Assembly (NCBI RefSeq): GCF_021283305.1
Contig: NZ_JAJSOK010000020.1
Span: 1 to 64,000, forward strand
DNA length: 64,000 nucleotides
Source: Pseudonocardia kujensis
GTDB lineage: Bacteria > Actinomycetota > Actinomycetes > Mycobacteriales > Pseudonocardiaceae
Direction: 5' to 3'
The position numbers were made by a program, and so were the translations under genes. The number at the start of each line of letters is the position of its first letter. Position 1 is the first letter of the stretch. Shown in pieces: positions 47,435 to 55,599 of this stretch. Under the pieces are notes generated by a model that was not told the origin of the DNA, did no database searches, and saw only the letters and a program-made list of their open reading frames with translations.

Positions 47435-48421
47435 TCAGCCGCGGGCGTAGGTCTCGAGCACGCCGGGCAGGGTGAAGGCCCGGGCGGCCCCTTCCGCCAC
47501 GCACGTCGACGGGTTCTCGGCCTGCTTGACCGGCAGCCCGAGCCCGGCCTCGAGGGCCGCGCGCAGCCCGCGGGTGGGGGAGGCGCCCCCGACGAGCAGG
47601 ACACCGTCGGCGGCGAGGTCGTCGAGCGCGCGGGCGGGCAGGTCGTCGAGGCAGCCGATCAGCGAGGTCGCGAGCTCCGCCACCCGCGGGGCGACGATGC
47701 CGTGCAGCTCGGCCGCGGGCAGGCGCAGCGAGCGGGGCCGGCCGTTGTCGGCCTCGCGCCCGGCGACCGTGACCTCGGCGCCGTCCGGAAGCGCGCCGAC
47801 CCGGATCGTCAGCTCTTCGGCCGAGTCGCTGCTCAGCGAGAGGTGGTGCTGCTCGCGCACGTGGCGGCGCACCGCGGCCGCGATCGCGTCCCCGGCGATG
47901 CGCCGCGACCGCACGGCCAGCACCTCCCCGAAGCACATGGCGACGATCTCCGCGGTCCCGGCGCCCACGTCGGCGACCATGTGCACCCGGCGGTCGAGCG
48001 GGTCGACGCCGCAGCCGATCGCGCCCGCGACCGGGCCGGCGAGGGCCAGCACACGGACGATGCCGGCCTCCTCCGCCGCCTCGACCAGGGCGCGGCGTTC
48101 CAGCGGGCTGGCGCCGGCGGGCACGGTGAGGGCCGCGGCGAGCCGGGTCCGCTGCCAGGGTCGGGGGAGCACCCGGCGGACGACGGCGCGCAGGTACCGG
48201 CGGGCGGTGTCGAGATCGGTGATGACGCCGTCGCGCACCGGCCGGACGGCGTGCGTGCCGGACGGGATCCGGTCGACCAGGTCCGCGGCCTCGCGGCCGA
48301 CGCTCACCCCGCGGCCGCCCGGCCTGCCGAGCATGACCGACGGCTCGTCGTACTGGAACCCGCCCTCGGCGTCGTAGAGCACCGTGGTGCCGGTGCCGAC
48401 GTCCATGCCGAAACGCGCCAT
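47435..48421 (-). CDS. MreB/Hsp70-like actin-fold ATPase
   Basis: A 328-residue protein. ARFGMDVGTGTTVLYDAEGG is phosphate-1 of the actin/Hsp70 fold, VHMVADVGAGTAEIVAMCFG phosphate-2, and DGVLLVGGASPTRGLRAALE the adenosine motif. RLAAALTVPAGASPLERRAL and the KxxG-like loops match rod-shape-determining MreB more than DnaK (no substrate domain). Actinobacteria that grow at the pole usually lack MreB. It is convergent with the RodA-PBP2 fusion (73 bases between stops), so a functional link is reasonable. A dormancy-type box lies 76 bases upstream. Confidence 0.8.
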   Translation of the reverse strand: MARFGMDVGTGTTVLYDAEGGFQYDEPSVMLGRPGGRGVSVGREAADLVDRIPSGTHAVRPVRDGVITDLDTARRYLRAVVRRVLPRPWQRTRLAAALTVPAGASPLERRALVEAAEEAGIVRVLALAGPVAGAIGCGVDPLDRRVHMVADVGAGTAEIVAMCFGEVLAVRSRRIAGDAIAAAVRRHVREQHHLSLSSDSAEELTIRVGALPDGAEVTVAGREADNGRPRSLRLPAAELHGIVAPRVAELATSLIGCLDDLPARALDDLAADGVLLVGGASPTRGLRAALEAGLGLPVKQAENPSTCVAEGAARAFTLPGVLETYARG

Positions 48422-48496
48422 GCTCCACCCCCGGATCCCGGCACGGTGCCCCCCCGTGCCGCCCCTGTCAGCCTGGCCTTCCGTCACCGCCCCCGG

Positions 48497-48512
48497 CAGG
48501 GCCGAAGGACGG
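48497..48512. promoter_or_regulatory. dormancy-type box (CAGGGCCGAAGGACGG)
   Basis: It is a member of the recurring CAGGGYCGAAGGNCCC motif. It lies 76 bases upstream of the minus-strand MreB-like gene and 35 bases past the end of the next minus-strand gene. The right half is imperfect. Confidence 0.5.
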
Positions 48513-48546
48513 TAGTCCGCCCGCCTCTCCCTCGTTCGCCCCGTCG

Positions 48547-49344
48547 TCAGGTGCCCGCGGGCTCGGCCGCCGCCGCGGTCCGCACCACGACCACCGGGCA
48601 CGGCCCGCGGTGCACCGCGAGCCGGGCCGGCTCGTCCCAGCGCCCGGTCCCGTCGGGCCTGCCCAGGACCAGCGCCGCCGCGCCCGCCGCCCGCTCCAGC
48701 ACGTGCTCGACGAACGGGGCCCGCACCCCGACCGTCTCCACCCGGACCTCGGGGAACCGGGTGCTCCACGGCGCGAGCGCGGTGTCGAGCGCCGCGGCCG
48801 CGCGGAGGTCGGCGTCCGCGTCGCCGGTCTCGGCGACCTCGACGACGAGCGGGACGCCGCGGCCCGCGGCCAGCGGGAAGGCGGCGGCGAGCAGCGGCCC
48901 GTCCCGCGCGGGATCGGTGACGGCGGCGACCACCACCGACCGGTGCCGGCGGTGCGGCGCCCGCACGACCGCGACGGGGCAGCGGGCCCGGCCGACCAGG
49001 TCGAGGGCGACGGAGTCGTCGGCGGCCTCCGGCGGGTCGTCGCGCCCGCCCATGCCCACGACCAGCAACGACGCCGCGCGCGCCGCCTCGAGCAGCGCGG
49101 GCCCGGGCGCCCGGTGCGAGACCCGGCGCAACACCTCGACCTCGGGGGCGACGGCCAGGGCGCGGGCCGTGGCCCGCTCCAGCAGCGCCTCGGACCGGTG
49201 CGCCGACTCGTCCGCCCGCACGGCGTGCACGAGCACGAGGGGGACCCCCAGGGCGCGGGCCTCTCCCGCGGCGAACGCGACGGCGAGCAGCGACGCGTTG
49301 CTCCCGTCGACACCGACCGCGACGGGCGATCCGGACAGGGTCAC
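48547..49344 (-). CDS. universal stress protein, two UspA domains
   Basis: A 265-residue tandem Usp. Domain 1 begins PVAVGVDGSNASLLAVAFAA and ends RCPVAVVRAPH. Domain 2 runs RSVVVAAVTDPARDGPLLAA to GPCPVVVVRTAA. The G-x2-G-x9-G nucleotide loop is degenerate (LGRPDGTGRWDEPA), so ATP binding is doubtful. Tandem Usps of this length are typical of DosR-controlled genes in mycobacteria. A dormancy-type box lies 173 bases upstream. The start is GTG 49344. Confidence 0.85.
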   Translation of the reverse strand: MTLSGSPVAVGVDGSNASLLAVAFAAGEARALGVPLVLVHAVRADESAHRSEALLERATARALAVAPEVEVLRRVSHRAPGPALLEAARAASLLVVGMGGRDDPPEAADDSVALDLVGRARCPVAVVRAPHRRHRSVVVAAVTDPARDGPLLAAAFPLAAGRGVPLVVEVAETGDADADLRAAAALDTALAPWSTRFPEVRVETVGVRAPFVEHVLERAAGAAALVLGRPDGTGRWDEPARLAVHRGPCPVVVVRTAAAAEPAGT

Positions 49345-49516
49345 CGAGCGTTCCTCCCAGCCGAGCGTGCGCCGAGCGTGGGCCGGGGCGGGCGTTCCCC
49401 GTGAACGCCCGCCCCGGCGGGTCCACCCGTCCGCTCCCCAACGACGAGTGGCGGCCGACGCGGAGCCTTCACGCTGCCGGCGACGTCGATGGTGCCTGCG
49501 CCGACCCCGCCGTCAG

Positions 49517-49532
49517 CAGGGTCGAAAGTCCC
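49517..49532. promoter_or_regulatory. dormancy-type box (CAGGGTCGAAAGTCCC)
   Basis: One of the clearest copies: GGG-YC-GAAAG-TCCC is nearly palindromic and close to the mycobacterial DosR box GGGACT-WW-AGTCCC. It lies upstream of the minus-strand universal stress gene at 48547-49344. Confidence 0.6.
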
Positions 49533-49557
49533 GTCTTCCGGCGGGTCCGGGAGCCGC

Positions 49558-49902
49558 TCAGCCCGGGACCGCGCCCTCGACGGCGCCGGCGACCTCGGTG
49601 CGCGCGACCTGCGTCATCCGGCGGGCGAGGTCGGTCAGCGCCTGGGCCGCGGCGAGCTCGTCGGCGACCCCCGGGACGTCGGCGTCGGGCGGGGCCAGCC
49701 GCGCCTGCCCGGTGCCGACGAGCCGGTCGGACTCCCGGTCGTGCAGGCGGGCGACGGCGCGCGTCACCCCGGACCCCGCCTCGAGGTCCACGATCACGGT
49801 CCAGCGCTTCCCCCGCGGCAACCCGGCCCGGGCGCGGCTCGCCGCCGCCAGCGCGTCGGCCAGTGCGTCGGACAGGGTGTGGGCGCCGGTCGGCTCGGTC
49901 AT
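49558..49902 (-). CDS. DUF1876 (Rv2302-like) protein
   Basis: A 114-residue soluble protein. KRWTVIVDLEAGSGVTRAVA, RLHDRESDRLVGTGQARLAP and DVPGVADELAAAQALTDLAR are the DUF1876 core. The structure class is a dsRNA-binding-like alpha/beta fold in family reports. The start is ATG 49902; upstream MQGHARG is not needed. A weak dormancy-like motif (GGAAGGGCCCGACG, 49955-49968) is about 55 bases upstream. DUF1876 members are found in hypoxia and stationary-phase regulons of actinobacteria. Confidence 0.85.
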   Translation of the reverse strand: MTEPTGAHTLSDALADALAAASRARAGLPRGKRWTVIVDLEAGSGVTRAVARLHDRESDRLVGTGQARLAPPDADVPGVADELAAAQALTDLARRMTQVARTEVAGAVEGAVPG

Positions 49903-50361
49903 CGCTGTCCCTTCGGCCGTGGTGCCTCGAGCGTGCCCCTGCACGTCGCGCGACGGAAGGGCCCGACGGCATCGGCCGCCGGAATCGCCGGAACGGGTGG
50001 GCCCGCCGGTCAGGCGCGCGACGTGCGGGGACCGGTGCGGGCCCGGCCGGGCGGCGGCGGCCGCGAGGTCGGGCCCGCACCGGCGGACGGGCCGCCCACC
50101 CGGGGGCTGGGGGGTGTAGCGCGGGTGGGTGACCCGGGCCCGCGGGCGACGGGCGAGGTCCGGTGTGGCACACCACGGCAGGCACCGGGACCGGACGCCT
50201 CGGCAGCGGACGGGCCGGGACCGGGCGGGAGAGGACCGTGGGGGAGCGGGACCCGTGCGTACCGCGTCGCGGTCGCGCGCGCCGGGAACGGCGGTGGGCT
50301 CATGGGACCCGCTCGGACAGCCGGCTGCGCTGTGGGCTCAGGCGGACCGGATGCGGGCAGA
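49903..50361. other. 459-base gene-free interval
   Basis: It lies upstream of the minus-strand DUF1876 gene and downstream of the GAF-ANTAR gene. All long frames here look like shadows. It is very GC-rich with many short inverted segments (GGACCGGTGCGGGCCCGGCC). Apart from a weak dormancy-like motif near 49955, nothing was identified. Confidence 0.45.
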
Positions 50362-51108
50362 CTACTGCTCCAGGTGCGCCCGCGCACCCACCGGAAGTGT
50401 GCCCGTCTCGACGACCTCCAGGGCCACCTCGCGCAGCTTGCGGTGCAGCCGCCGGGACGCGGTGCGCAGCAGGTCGAAAGCCTGGCCCCGGGTCACCAGC
50501 CGGTGCGCCATGAGGATGCCGAGGGCGGTGCCGATGTCGCGGCTGGAGCGCAGCGCCTCGTCGAGCTCGAGGGCGCGGCGGCGGTTGCGCGCGTCCGTGA
50601 CCGCGAGGGCGGCGTGCGCGGCGAGGACCGTGCCGACGGCGACGGCGTGGTCGTCGAACGCCCCGCGGGTGGCGGAGGAGAGGGTCAGCGCGCCCAGGAC
50701 GTCGTCCTCGACGAACAACCGGAAGCACAGCAGCGCGTGGATCCCCGTCTCGGCGGCGGCGCGGCGCCCGAAGGCGGGCCACCGGTCGTCCGTCGCCAGG
50801 TCCTCGACCGCGCAGACGAACCGGTCGTGGATCACGCCGAGGCACGGCCCCTCGCCGACCTCGTGCTGGATCTCGTCGACCCGCCGCGCGGTCCCGCCGG
50901 TCGGCGCCACCGACACCACGCCGCCGTGCCGGTCCACCAGGGAGATCCCCGCGTGGTCGCAGCCGGGCACGGTCGCCACCGCGTAGAGCGTGACGCGCTC
51001 CTGGGCGTCCTCCGGGGTGGGCGCGGTCCGCAGTGCCCGGGCGAGCCGGGCGAAGCGCCCGGCGAGCTCGACGTCGTCCCCGGCCCTGCCGCCCGCCCCG
51101 CCGTTCAC
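50362..51108 (-). CDS. GAF-ANTAR RNA-binding response protein
   Basis: A 248-residue protein. The GAF domain covers residues 15-175 (VTLYAVATVPGCDHAGISLV; VGEGPCLGVIHDRFVCAVED; FVEDDVLGALTLSSATRGAF). ANTAR follows (ALRSSRDIGTALGILMAHRL, then TRGQAFDLLRTASRRLHRKL). ANTAR domains bind paired hairpins in nascent RNA and prevent termination. No phospho-acceptor domain is present, so the GAF is the sensor. The GTG start at 51108 overlaps the CBS gene stop (GTGA), and the two are translationally coupled. Confidence 0.9.
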   Translation of the reverse strand: MNGGAGGRAGDDVELAGRFARLARALRTAPTPEDAQERVTLYAVATVPGCDHAGISLVDRHGGVVSVAPTGGTARRVDEIQHEVGEGPCLGVIHDRFVCAVEDLATDDRWPAFGRRAAAETGIHALLCFRLFVEDDVLGALTLSSATRGAFDDHAVAVGTVLAAHAALAVTDARNRRRALELDEALRSSRDIGTALGILMAHRLVTRGQAFDLLRTASRRLHRKLREVALEVVETGTLPVGARAHLEQ

Positions 51109-51479
51109 CGTGCCTCCCCCAGCACGCGCAGCAGGTCGGTCAGGGTGACGATGCCGGCGACCCGGTCCCCGTCGAGGACCGGCACGACCCGGACGTCGGC
51201 CTCGCGCATGCGGTGCACCAGCCCGAGCAGGTCGCCGTCCGGCGTCGCGGTCGGGACGCCGGTGCGCACCAGCGGCCCGACGGCCGTGGCGCCGCGCCTG
51301 CCGTCGAGCCGGTCGGTGACCAGGTCGGCCTCGGCGAGCATCCCGACGAAGCGGTCCCGCTCGTCGACCACCGGCACGTCCGAGAGCCCGTGGGCCGCGA
51401 GCGCCGCGGCGGCGTCGCGGACGGTGCAGGCCACCGCCACGACGAGCGCCGGGCGGCTCATGACCTCGCGGACGCGCAT
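51105..51479 (-). CDS. CBS domain pair protein
   Basis: A 124-residue protein with two CBS motifs. MRVREVMSRPALVVAVACTV, then VPVVDERDRFVGMLAEADLV is the first; VGPLVRTGVPTATPDGDLLG, then VRVVPVLDGDRVAGIVTLTD is the second. CBS pairs bind adenosine nucleotides. Its stop overlaps the GTG of the GAF-ANTAR gene. A dormancy-type box lies 34 bases upstream of ATG 51479. A second CBS protein is at 63100. Mycobacterial relatives (hypoxic response proteins) belong to the DosR regulon. Confidence 0.9.
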   Translation of the reverse strand: MRVREVMSRPALVVAVACTVRDAAAALAAHGLSDVPVVDERDRFVGMLAEADLVTDRLDGRRGATAVGPLVRTGVPTATPDGDLLGLVHRMREADVRVVPVLDGDRVAGIVTLTDLLRVLGEAR

Positions 51480-51512
51480 CCGCGGAGCGTCCCGCCCGGA
51501 GGGGGCTCCGGC

Positions 51513-51528
51513 CAGGGTCCGAAGCCCC
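51513..51528. promoter_or_regulatory. dormancy-type box (CAGGGTCCGAAGCCCC)
   Basis: It is 34 bases upstream of the ATG of the minus-strand CBS gene, which leads a coupled CBS/GAF-ANTAR pair. The spacing matches that of the boxes before the genes at 55600, 63534 and 63678. Confidence 0.6.
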
Positions 51529-51607
51529 GGACCGCACCTCCCGCGCCCGGCGGCCCGTGTCCCGGCGGCCCGTGTCCCCGCGCTTCGTGTCCCCGGCCGG
51601 CGCCCTC

Positions 51608-51796
51608 TCAGCGGGCGGTGTCGACGTGGGCGTCCGGACCGGGGAAGAAGACCGACTCGTGGCCGTCCTGCCAGCGCACCTGGTAGTGCTCGGTGTCGCC
51701 CTCGCCCCCGAGGACGGCCACGATCGTCCCGCGCCTCCGGGCCGAGTCGAGGTGGTTGGTCTCGATGACGATGCGATCGCCGACGTGAGCCTGCAC
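51608..51796 (-). CDS. DUF1918 protein
   Basis: A 62-residue protein. AHVGDRIVIETNHLDSARRR, GTIVAVLGG and YQVRWQDGHESVFFPGPDAH give the SH3-like DUF1918 layout. The start is GTG 51796, because GGGAGG precedes it by 5 bases and family members start just before H-x-GDR. It lies upstream of the CBS gene on the same strand but with its own promoter. Function unknown. Often found in stress clusters. Confidence 0.88.
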   Translation of the reverse strand: MQAHVGDRIVIETNHLDSARRRGTIVAVLGGEGDTEHYQVRWQDGHESVFFPGPDAHVDTAR

Positions 51797-51881
51797 GATG
51801 CCTCCCTGCACGCGGGTGGGTCACCCCAGGATCGCGCGTCGCCGCCGCGGAGGCCAGGGTCCGGCGGGTCCCGGAGGCGGT

Positions 51882-51898
51882 AGGGACTTCCGACCCTG
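51882..51898. promoter_or_regulatory. dormancy-type box (AGGGACTTCCGACCCTG)
   Basis: In reverse orientation it reads CAGGGTCGGAAGTCCCT, one of the best copies. It lies about 85 bases upstream of the minus-strand DUF1918 gene and 185 bases upstream of the plus-strand gene at 52083. A second similar stretch (CAGGGTCCGGCGGGTCCC) is at about 51855-51872. Confidence 0.6.
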
Positions 51899-52082
51899 GT
51901 GCGCCGCCGGCGCGGTCGTCCACGCTGTCGGCCGACACCGCGCGAATCGCGGTGATGCGTGCGTGTCCCGCGCTCCGCCGGAGCGACCGGGCCGCCCCGA
52001 ACCTCGCCGACCGGCCCACCGGTCCGTTCGGTCCGCCATGACCCCGCCCGCCGCGTCCGCGCGGCGCCGCACGAGGAGCCCG

Positions 52083-52385
52083 ATGACCCTCACCGCGCTG
52101 CCCCTCACCACCGGCCCCCTCCCGGCCGTGGGGTACGCCTCCGCACCGTCCGCCCCCGCCCGGGCCGACGACGTGTCGCCCGCCGTCGCGCGGCTCGCGC
52201 GCGAGTTCGCCGGTCGGGTGCCGCACCGGGTGGTGGCCCGCGTCGTTCGGGAGTGCCGCGCCGACCTGTCCGGGGTGCCCGCGGGTGCCGTGCCGGAGCT
52301 GCTGGAGCGGTTGGCGCGCCAGCGCCTGCTCGACCGTGCCGACCGCCGGGTGGCCGCGAAGTCGTTGCCGCCCAACGGGTCCTGA
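52083..52385 (+). CDS. three-helix-bundle dimerization-domain protein
   Basis: A 100-residue protein. After a Pro-rich N-terminus, VSPAVARLAREFAGRVPHRV, VARVVRECRADLSGVPAGAV and PELLERLARQRLLDRA form three helices. NCBI calls this the three-helix bundle dimerization domain, common in actinobacterial stress clusters. The start is ATG 52083 with GAGGAG 5 bases upstream. No catalytic motif is visible. Confidence 0.75.
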   Translation: MTLTALPLTTGPLPAVGYASAPSAPARADDVSPAVARLAREFAGRVPHRVVARVVRECRADLSGVPAGAVPELLERLARQRLLDRADRRVAAKSLPPNGS

Positions 52386-52433
52386 CCGGTAACCGGTTCC
52401 GGGGGGCACCGGATCGTCTCGGGTCGCCCGCGG

Positions 52434-53279
52434 TCAGCCGGTCGGACCGCGCGAGCCGGGCAGGGCGAGCATCTCGCGTCGCGGCGGCGCGGGCTCGGGC
52501 ACGACGAGCACCGGGCAGCGCGCGGCGGCCACGGCGTCGTCGCCCGGTGCGCCGGCGACGGCCCGCAGCAGGGCACCGCGGCCGGAACGGCCCACCACGA
52601 GCAGCTCGGCGTCGACGGAGAGCATCGTGAGGACCGCGGCCGCGTCGCCGTGCACCACGAGCGGGTGCAGCCGCAGGTCCGGGTAGCCGATCCGCCAGGG
52701 CGAGAGCAGCTGGTCGAGCTCGCGCTGCGCCTCCTCGGCCGTGTCGCCCACGCCCCCGATCCGCTCCGCCCCGAACGGGTTCGGCAGCAGCCGGGCGAGA
52801 TCGCGCAGCCCCTGCCCGCCGGCCCGCCACGCGCGCACGGCGACCAGCTCGGCGTCGCGCTCGAGGGCCTCGTCGACGGCGGTGCGCAGCACCTCCTCCG
52901 GGGTCCACGGCGCGACCCCGACCACGACCCGCCCGCGGGCCGTGTCGTCCGCCGGCACCACGGCCGTCGGGCAGAAGGAGCTCGACAGGACCGGCTCGGC
53001 CGCCGGCGCCGGCAGCGCGAGCAGCGCCGCGTCGGCGGTCAGCGGGCGCAGCGCCCGCCCCACCGGACCGGGCAGCCGGTACAGCTCCACCGGGAGCCGC
53101 GGGTACTCGCCGCGCAGCCGGTGCACGGCCCGCACGCCGTCCGCCTGCGTGCCCACGAGCTGCAGCGGCAGCTCCCGGCGGCTCGCCTCGGCCGCGGCCC
53201 AGCGCTGCGCGGCGATCCCGGCGACGGTCCCGCCGTCGTCGAGGACGAGAACGGGCCGCACCGGGGCGGTGAGCGTCAC
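52434..53279 (-). CDS. universal stress protein, tandem, divergent N-domain
   Basis: A 281-residue protein. The N-terminal half (VLVLDDGGTVAGIAAQRWAA) is a degraded Usp fold without a nucleotide loop. The C-terminal half begins VVVGVAPWTPEEVLRTAVDE and ends VGRSGRGALLRAVAGAPGDD and ARCPVLVVPEP, with an intact G-x2-G-x9-G(D/S) type loop. It may bind ATP in only one half. The start is GTG 53279. A dormancy-type box lies 175 bases upstream, in the interval shared with the divergent histidine kinase gene. Confidence 0.82.
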   Translation of the reverse strand: MTLTAPVRPVLVLDDGGTVAGIAAQRWAAAEASRRELPLQLVGTQADGVRAVHRLRGEYPRLPVELYRLPGPVGRALRPLTADAALLALPAPAAEPVLSSSFCPTAVVPADDTARGRVVVGVAPWTPEEVLRTAVDEALERDAELVAVRAWRAGGQGLRDLARLLPNPFGAERIGGVGDTAEEAQRELDQLLSPWRIGYPDLRLHPLVVHGDAAAVLTMLSVDAELLVVGRSGRGALLRAVAGAPGDDAVAAARCPVLVVPEPAPPRREMLALPGSRGPTG

Positions 53280-53453
53280 GAGCGGACCGTCGCCACGGCG
53301 GCCACGGCGGCCCCGGGGACGACGACGGCGGCGGGGACCACGACGGGGACCACGACGGCGGCGCCGGCCGCCGGGCGGAGCGGTGCGGGACGGTGGGGCG
53401 CGGGGGAGTGCACGATCACCGGCCCAGCCTCCGTGCCGGCGACCCCGCCCCGG

Positions 53454-53469
53454 CAGGGCCGGAAGTCCC
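53454..53469. promoter_or_regulatory. dormancy-type box (CAGGGCCGGAAGTCCC)
   Basis: It lies in the 383-base interval between the minus-strand universal stress gene (start 53279) and the plus-strand histidine kinase gene (start 53663). The GGG-CC-GGAAG-TCCC core is near-palindromic. Confidence 0.6.
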
Positions 53470-53662
53470 GCGTCGCCGGACCCGCCCCGCCATCCGGTGA
53501 CGGGCGCACGGAGCCGACGCCTGGCCCGGGTGGCGGTGCGCCCGTCGGCCCTGCCGCTCCCCCTGGCGCGCAGGTCCTGCCCTGCGTAGCGTGCAGGTCC
53601 GTGGCGCGGCCGGGGACGTCGACGCGCCACGCGGGCCGGACGGGGACCGCGGAGGGGGAACG

Positions 53663-55462
53663 ATGTCCGTCGACGAGCCGTCCGCGGAGGGGTACGCCGG
53701 CGCGCGGGCACCCGGGCGTGGCCGGGCCGGTCCCGCCGACCCGGCCCTGACCTCCCCCGATCTGCCGCGACTGGAGTTCGAGCAGCTGATGCGCCAGCTC
53801 GTCGAGCGCGCCGGCGAGGTCATGGCGACCCAGGGCCGGCTGCGCGGGTTGTTGCGCGCCAACCAGGCCGTCATCACCGACCTCACCCTGCCCGAGGTCC
53901 TGCGGCGGGTCTGCGGGGCCGCGCGCGAGCTGGTCGACGCCCGCTACGCCGCCCTCGGGGTGCTCGGCCCGGACGGGCACATCGCCGAGCTCGTCCAGGT
54001 CGGCATGGACGAGGAGACGGTGCGCGCCATCGGGACCCTTCCCGAGGGCAAGGGGCTGCTGAGCGCGGTGCTCGACGAGGGGCGGCCGATCCGGTTGCGC
54101 GCCGCCGCCGAGGACCCCCGCTCGTCGGGCCTGCCGTCGGGACATCCGCCCGTGCGGAGCTTCCTGGGCGTGCCGATCCGGATCCGGGACGAGAAGTTCG
54201 GCGGCCTCTACCTCGCCGAGTGCGGACGCGGCGAGTTCAGTCCGGAGGACGAGGAGCTCACCCGCGCGCTGGCCGTCACCGCCGGGGTGGCGATCGACAA
54301 CGCCCGGCTCTACGAGTCGACCCGGCGCCGCGGCGAGTGGCTCGCCGCGACCGCCGCCGTGACCCGCGAGACGCTGGACCCCTCCGGAGGGCGGCCGCTG
54401 GGCACCATCGCCGAGCGCAGCCGCGAGCTCACCGGCGCGGACCTCGCCGTCGTGCTGCTGCCCGAGGACGAGGCGTCGCTGCGGATCGTGATCGCGGAGA
54501 GCGCCCCGGGCCAGGAGGCCGTCGCGGATCACCTGCGCGGCGCGGTGCTCCCGCGGTCGAACTCGCTGTCCGGGCACGTCTTCGACACGCGCCGGCCGCT
54601 GCGGTTGTCGGACCCGCGGGAGCTGCCCGACCTCGAGCCCGCGGTCGCGGTCGCCGAGCTGCGGATCGGTCCGGTCCTCGTCGTCCCGCTGCTCGGGGCC
54701 GAGCAGCCGGAGGGCGTGCTGCTGCTGGCCCGCCGGGCCGACAGGCAGGCCTTCACCGAGGAGGACGAGCGGACGACCGCCGGCTTCGCCAACCAGGCGG
54801 CCGTCGCGCTGGAGCTCGCGGAGGCCCGCGTCGAGCGGGAGCGGCTGCACGTGCTCGACGAACGCGAGCGGATCGCGGCCGACCTGCACGACCACGTGAT
54901 CCAGCGGCTCTTCGCGGCCGGGCTCTCACTGCAGGGCGTGGCCGCCCGGCTGCCCGCGCCCGAGGCCGAGCGGCTGACCCGCGTCATCGGCGACCTCGAC
55001 GACACCATCGCGCAGATCCGCACCAGCATCTTCTCGCTGCAGCACACCGGCGACGACGAGAGCGTCCGCAGCCGGATCCTCGTCGTCGTCACCGAGTCGG
55101 CCCGGCTGCTCGGCTTCACGCCACTGTTGCGCTTCAGCGGTCCGGCCGAGACCCTGGTCGCCGCCGCGCACGACGCCTCGCTCGCCGAGGACGTCACCGC
55201 GGTCCTGCGGGAGGCGTTGGTCAACGTGGCGAAGCACGCCGGGGCGTCGCGGGTGGAGGTCGACGTCGTGGCGGACACCTCCGGCGGCGAGGACCGGCTC
55301 TCGCTCGTGGTGACCGACGACGGGAAGGGGCCCGTGAAGGGCCCCCGGCGCAGTGGTCTGGCGAACCTCGAGCGGCGGGCGGGGCGCCGGGGCGGCACGT
55401 TCGAGCTGAACCCGCACATCCCACGCGGCTCCCGGCTGCGCTGGACGGTCCCGCTGGGCTGA
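53663..55462 (+). CDS. DosS/DevS-like GAF sensor histidine kinase
   Basis: A 599-residue protein. An N-terminal helix leads to GAF-A (residues about 70-215; GLLSAVLDEGRPIRLRAAAE, SFLGVPIRIRDEKFGGLYLA) and GAF-B (about 240-390; SNSLSGHVFDTRRPLRLSDP). A HisKA_3 helix follows (ERERIAADLHDHVIQRLFAA, H409 the phospho-acceptor), then HATPase (REALVNVAKHAGASRVEVDV; DDGKGPVKGPRRSGLANLER). This is the DosS/DosT architecture that senses O2/NO/redox through heme in GAF-A and phosphorylates DosR. A heme-ligating His was not verified. The response regulator gene is not adjacent; kinases of this family often act from outside the dosR operon. Confidence 0.92.
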   Translation: MSVDEPSAEGYAGARAPGRGRAGPADPALTSPDLPRLEFEQLMRQLVERAGEVMATQGRLRGLLRANQAVITDLTLPEVLRRVCGAARELVDARYAALGVLGPDGHIAELVQVGMDEETVRAIGTLPEGKGLLSAVLDEGRPIRLRAAAEDPRSSGLPSGHPPVRSFLGVPIRIRDEKFGGLYLAECGRGEFSPEDEELTRALAVTAGVAIDNARLYESTRRRGEWLAATAAVTRETLDPSGGRPLGTIAERSRELTGADLAVVLLPEDEASLRIVIAESAPGQEAVADHLRGAVLPRSNSLSGHVFDTRRPLRLSDPRELPDLEPAVAVAELRIGPVLVVPLLGAEQPEGVLLLARRADRQAFTEEDERTTAGFANQAAVALELAEARVERERLHVLDERERIAADLHDHVIQRLFAAGLSLQGVAARLPAPEAERLTRVIGDLDDTIAQIRTSIFSLQHTGDDESVRSRILVVVTESARLLGFTPLLRFSGPAETLVAAAHDASLAEDVTAVLREALVNVAKHAGASRVEVDVVADTSGGEDRLSLVVTDDGKGPVKGPRRSGLANLERRAGRRGGTFELNPHIPRGSRLRWTVPLG

Positions 55463-55550
55463 GCAGCAACGCCAGCCGACGTCCCCACGCGACCGGCTCC
55501 GCCGGTCCCCGCCGGACTCCCCGCGGTCCCGACCGACGCCGGGACTCCTG

Positions 55551-55566
55551 CGGACCTTCGGCCCTG
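55551..55566. promoter_or_regulatory. dormancy-type box (CGGACCTTCGGCCCTG)
   Basis: The reverse reads CAGGGCCGAAGGTCCG. It is 34 bases before the ATG of the Rv1733c-like gene at 55600. Confidence 0.65.
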
Positions 55567-55599
55567 CCCGGCACGGGCGGTCCTCCCGAGGCTGGCGCG

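Noticed and set aside
44461..47604. A 1047-codon minus-strand open frame
   Set aside because: Antisense to the RodA-PBP2 fusion, with Arg/Asp/His-rich translation and no domain character.
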